NCBI GenBank assembly: GCA_029863245.1 | Contig: JAOTVV010000006.1 | Coordinates: forward strand, 99,362-141,161 | DNA from: Gemmatimonadota bacterium | GTDB lineage: Bacteria > Gemmatimonadota > Gemmatimonadetes > Gemmatimonadales > GWC2-71-9 | DNA length: 41,800 bases | Direction: 5' to 3' | Shown: positions 40,496 to 41,800 of the stretch, one piece after another | Layout of the letters: every line of letters begins with the position of its first letter | Position numbering within the stretch: position 1 is the first letter of the stretch | Position numbers and translations under genes: made by a program | Notes under the pieces: model-generated | Database searches by the model: none | What the model was told of the DNA's origin: nothing | The model's input: the letters and a program-made list of their open reading frames with translations, nothing else

Positions 40496-41191
40496 ATGGC
40501 CGACACAACCCGACCGACCTGCGTCAGCTGCGGCGCCGCCTTGAGCGGATCCGCACGATTCTGCCACGCGTGTGGCGCCAAGCAGGAAACGTCGCAGCGA
40601 TCGTTTCCCCCGGTGCTCATCGGTCTGGTCACCCTGGCCGTGGTGATGGTCGTGGCGGTCGTCGCGTACAGCGTCGGGCGCTCGTCTCAACCCGCCGCCG
40701 CGACGCAGCCAGCACCGGTCGGCGGGGCCGGGGGCGCAGCTCCGGACATCAGCAACCTGTCACCGCGCGAGCAGGCCGACCGCCTGTTCAACATAGTCAT
40801 GTCGGCGCACGAGCAGGGCGACGCGGCCCGCATGAACCAGTTCGCGCCGATGGCGGTCCAGGCCTACGGATTGCTCGGCGCGCTCGATCCGGACGCCCAT
40901 TATCACGTCGGCCTGATGAGCGCGGTCTCGGGGAACCAGGACGAGGCACGCGCCCGGGCAGATTCGATCGAAGCCGCGGTGCCCAATCACCTGCTGGCGC
41001 TGATGCTCCGCAGCTCCGTGGCCCAGATGCAGGGCGACCAGGCGCAGGCCCTTGCCCTGCAGCGGAAGTTCCTGGATGTGTACGACGCGCAGATGGCCAC
41101 GCAGCGCCGGGAGTACCTCGATCATCAGGCTGGCATCGAGGGCTTCAAGCAACAGGCCGAGCAAAGCGTCAGGGGCGGTCCCGGGAGCTGA
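40496..41191 (+). CDS. Zinc-ribbon membrane protein with TPR-like domain
   Basis: A 231-residue protein. An N-terminal double-Cys ribbon (CVSCGAALSGSARFCHACG, residues 9-27) is of the zinc-ribbon type. One membrane helix follows (PPVLIGLVTLAVVMVVAVVAY), then an Ala/Pro-rich linker and a helical domain from about residue 85 with TPR-like units (HVGLMSAVSGNQDEARARADSI, LLALMLRSSVAQMQGDQAQAL). The ribbon would be cytoplasmic and the helical part periplasmic. ATG 40496 fits the ribbon; a TATATT box at 40437 could be its -10, but no good -35 was seen. The function is unknown. Confidence 0.85.
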   Translation: MADTTRPTCVSCGAALSGSARFCHACGAKQETSQRSFPPVLIGLVTLAVVMVVAVVAYSVGRSSQPAAATQPAPVGGAGGAAPDISNLSPREQADRLFNIVMSAHEQGDAARMNQFAPMAVQAYGLLGALDPDAHYHVGLMSAVSGNQDEARARADSIEAAVPNHLLALMLRSSVAQMQGDQAQALALQRKFLDVYDAQMATQRREYLDHQAGIEGFKQQAEQSVRGGPGS

Positions 41192-41228
41192 CCGATTGCC
41201 CGTGCCGCGGCACGGTGCCTGTCACGAT

Positions 41229-41800
41229 ATGCACTACCCGAGCGGTTCGACCCACCGTGCGTCGCGTCTCCTCCCGTCGAGCGCCGCCGGAGCCGCCTTT
41301 CTCCTGCTTGTAACGGCATGCAGCGCTCCGCCGCGTCGCGTAGCCGTGGCCGGCGAGGACGGCACCGTTCTGGTCTATCACGCGGATCTCCGGGTCGCCG
41401 ACACGCTCACGGTGGGCGGCGGGGAGCTCCTCGGTAGCTGGCTCGGTACCGACGGCAGCACGATCTATCTCGCGCAGCGCACCGCCAACGCCGGAAGCCT
41501 GGCCCGGGCGCGGCGCGCCGACGGCGTCATGCTCGACCGCCTGGACTTCTACCGCGGCGTGCCCGGCCTGGTGCGCGTGCTGCCTGACGGCCGTACGGTC
41601 ATTGCGGTGACCCACGAGTCCGCACCTGACACGCCGGCGCGGAGCACCCTCCACTTCCTGGGTCCCGATCTCGCCACGCTTGCCGAGCCGGTGACGGTGT
41701 GCGACGGCGCAGCGCGCGGCGTCGCAACCGAGAAGACCACCGATCGGCTGTTCGTGCTGTGCAACGGCGACGTGGTGAGCGAGATCGACCGCAAGCTCAG
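41229..41800 (+). CDS. Lipoprotein, 3' end beyond the window
   Basis: The frame opens with ATG 41229 and runs 190 codons to the window edge without a stop. The signal AGAAFLLLVTAC has a good lipobox (VTAC). The following sequence is beta-rich with repeated blocks such as GEDGTVLVYHADLRVADTL, LGTDGSTIYLAQRTAN, VRVLPDGRTVIAVTH and TTDRLFVLCNGD, as in YncE/WD40-type propellers. That fold is inference. It lies 37 bases after the zinc-ribbon gene and may share its transcript. Confidence 0.78.
   Translation, partial: MHYPSGSTHRASRLLPSSAAGAAFLLLVTACSAPPRRVAVAGEDGTVLVYHADLRVADTLTVGGGELLGSWLGTDGSTIYLAQRTANAGSLARARRADGVMLDRLDFYRGVPGLVRVLPDGRTVIAVTHESAPDTPARSTLHFLGPDLATLAEPVTVCDGAARGVATEKTTDRLFVLCNGDVVSEIDRKL

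Overview
This 41.8 kb window is high-GC bacterial chromosome with tightly packed genes, many stop/start overlaps (ATGA, TGATG) and frequent GTG or TTG starts. There is no rRNA gene or other decisive marker. The mix of families (P1 peptidase with an SSF symporter, RCC1 repeats, a secreted acetamidase/formamidase, many c-type cytochromes and outer-membrane barrels, an alpha-type glutamine synthetase, 8-bp tandem arrays) fits a Gram-negative such as a member of Gemmatimonadota. That placement is inference. No phage, insertion sequence, CRISPR array or plasmid signature was seen.

Left part (1-12.98 kb). The end of a universal stress protein and a CBS-pair protein are followed by two coupled ZIP metal transporters, an orphan GAF histidine kinase and an OmpR-type response regulator/kinase pair. 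Next comes a cytochrome cluster: a small DUF2892 membrane protein, an outer-membrane protein that joins one CxxCH heme site to a beta-barrel, a soluble monoheme cytochrome c and a cytochrome c lipoprotein. This looks like an envelope electron-transfer module. A tryptophanase, a TPR membrane protein, and an SSF symporter coupled to a P1-family peptidase complete this part.

Centre (13.1-23.9 kb), the most interesting region. Two convergent operons look like a surface-polysaccharide system. The plus strand encodes a TPR-glycoside-hydrolase lipoprotein overlapping a TPR plus YaiO/PgaA-like outer-membrane barrel. The minus strand encodes, in transcription order, a MarR-REC-GGDEF-REC regulator, a membrane-anchored HEAT-repeat protein, a processive GT2 synthase and a sensorless hybrid kinase with two receivers and an HPt domain. 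In the regulator the first receiver lacks its phospho-acceptor Asp and the GGDEF signature reads RDDEF. Its promoter carries an inverted repeat at a predicted leaderless start.

Right part (24.2-41.8 kb). A Cys-rich small protein and a LysA-like decarboxylase precede a five-gene GntR(YtrA)/ABC-exporter operon that ends in two mutually related envelope proteins of unknown function. Its consensus promoter overlaps a near-palindromic operator. Then come tRNA-Cys, an ABC ATPase with a small membrane partner, a secreted acetamidase, an HMCES/YedK and NUDIX pair, a YbjQ protein, a broken RCC1-repeat gene, and a leftward group of glnA, a HAD phosphatase, a POTRA-barrel protein and a DUF6265 protein. 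Three unknown or partial genes close the window. GCGGTTAG-type octamer arrays occur as inverted pairs at two loci, and a different octamer array lies in frame inside the HAD gene.
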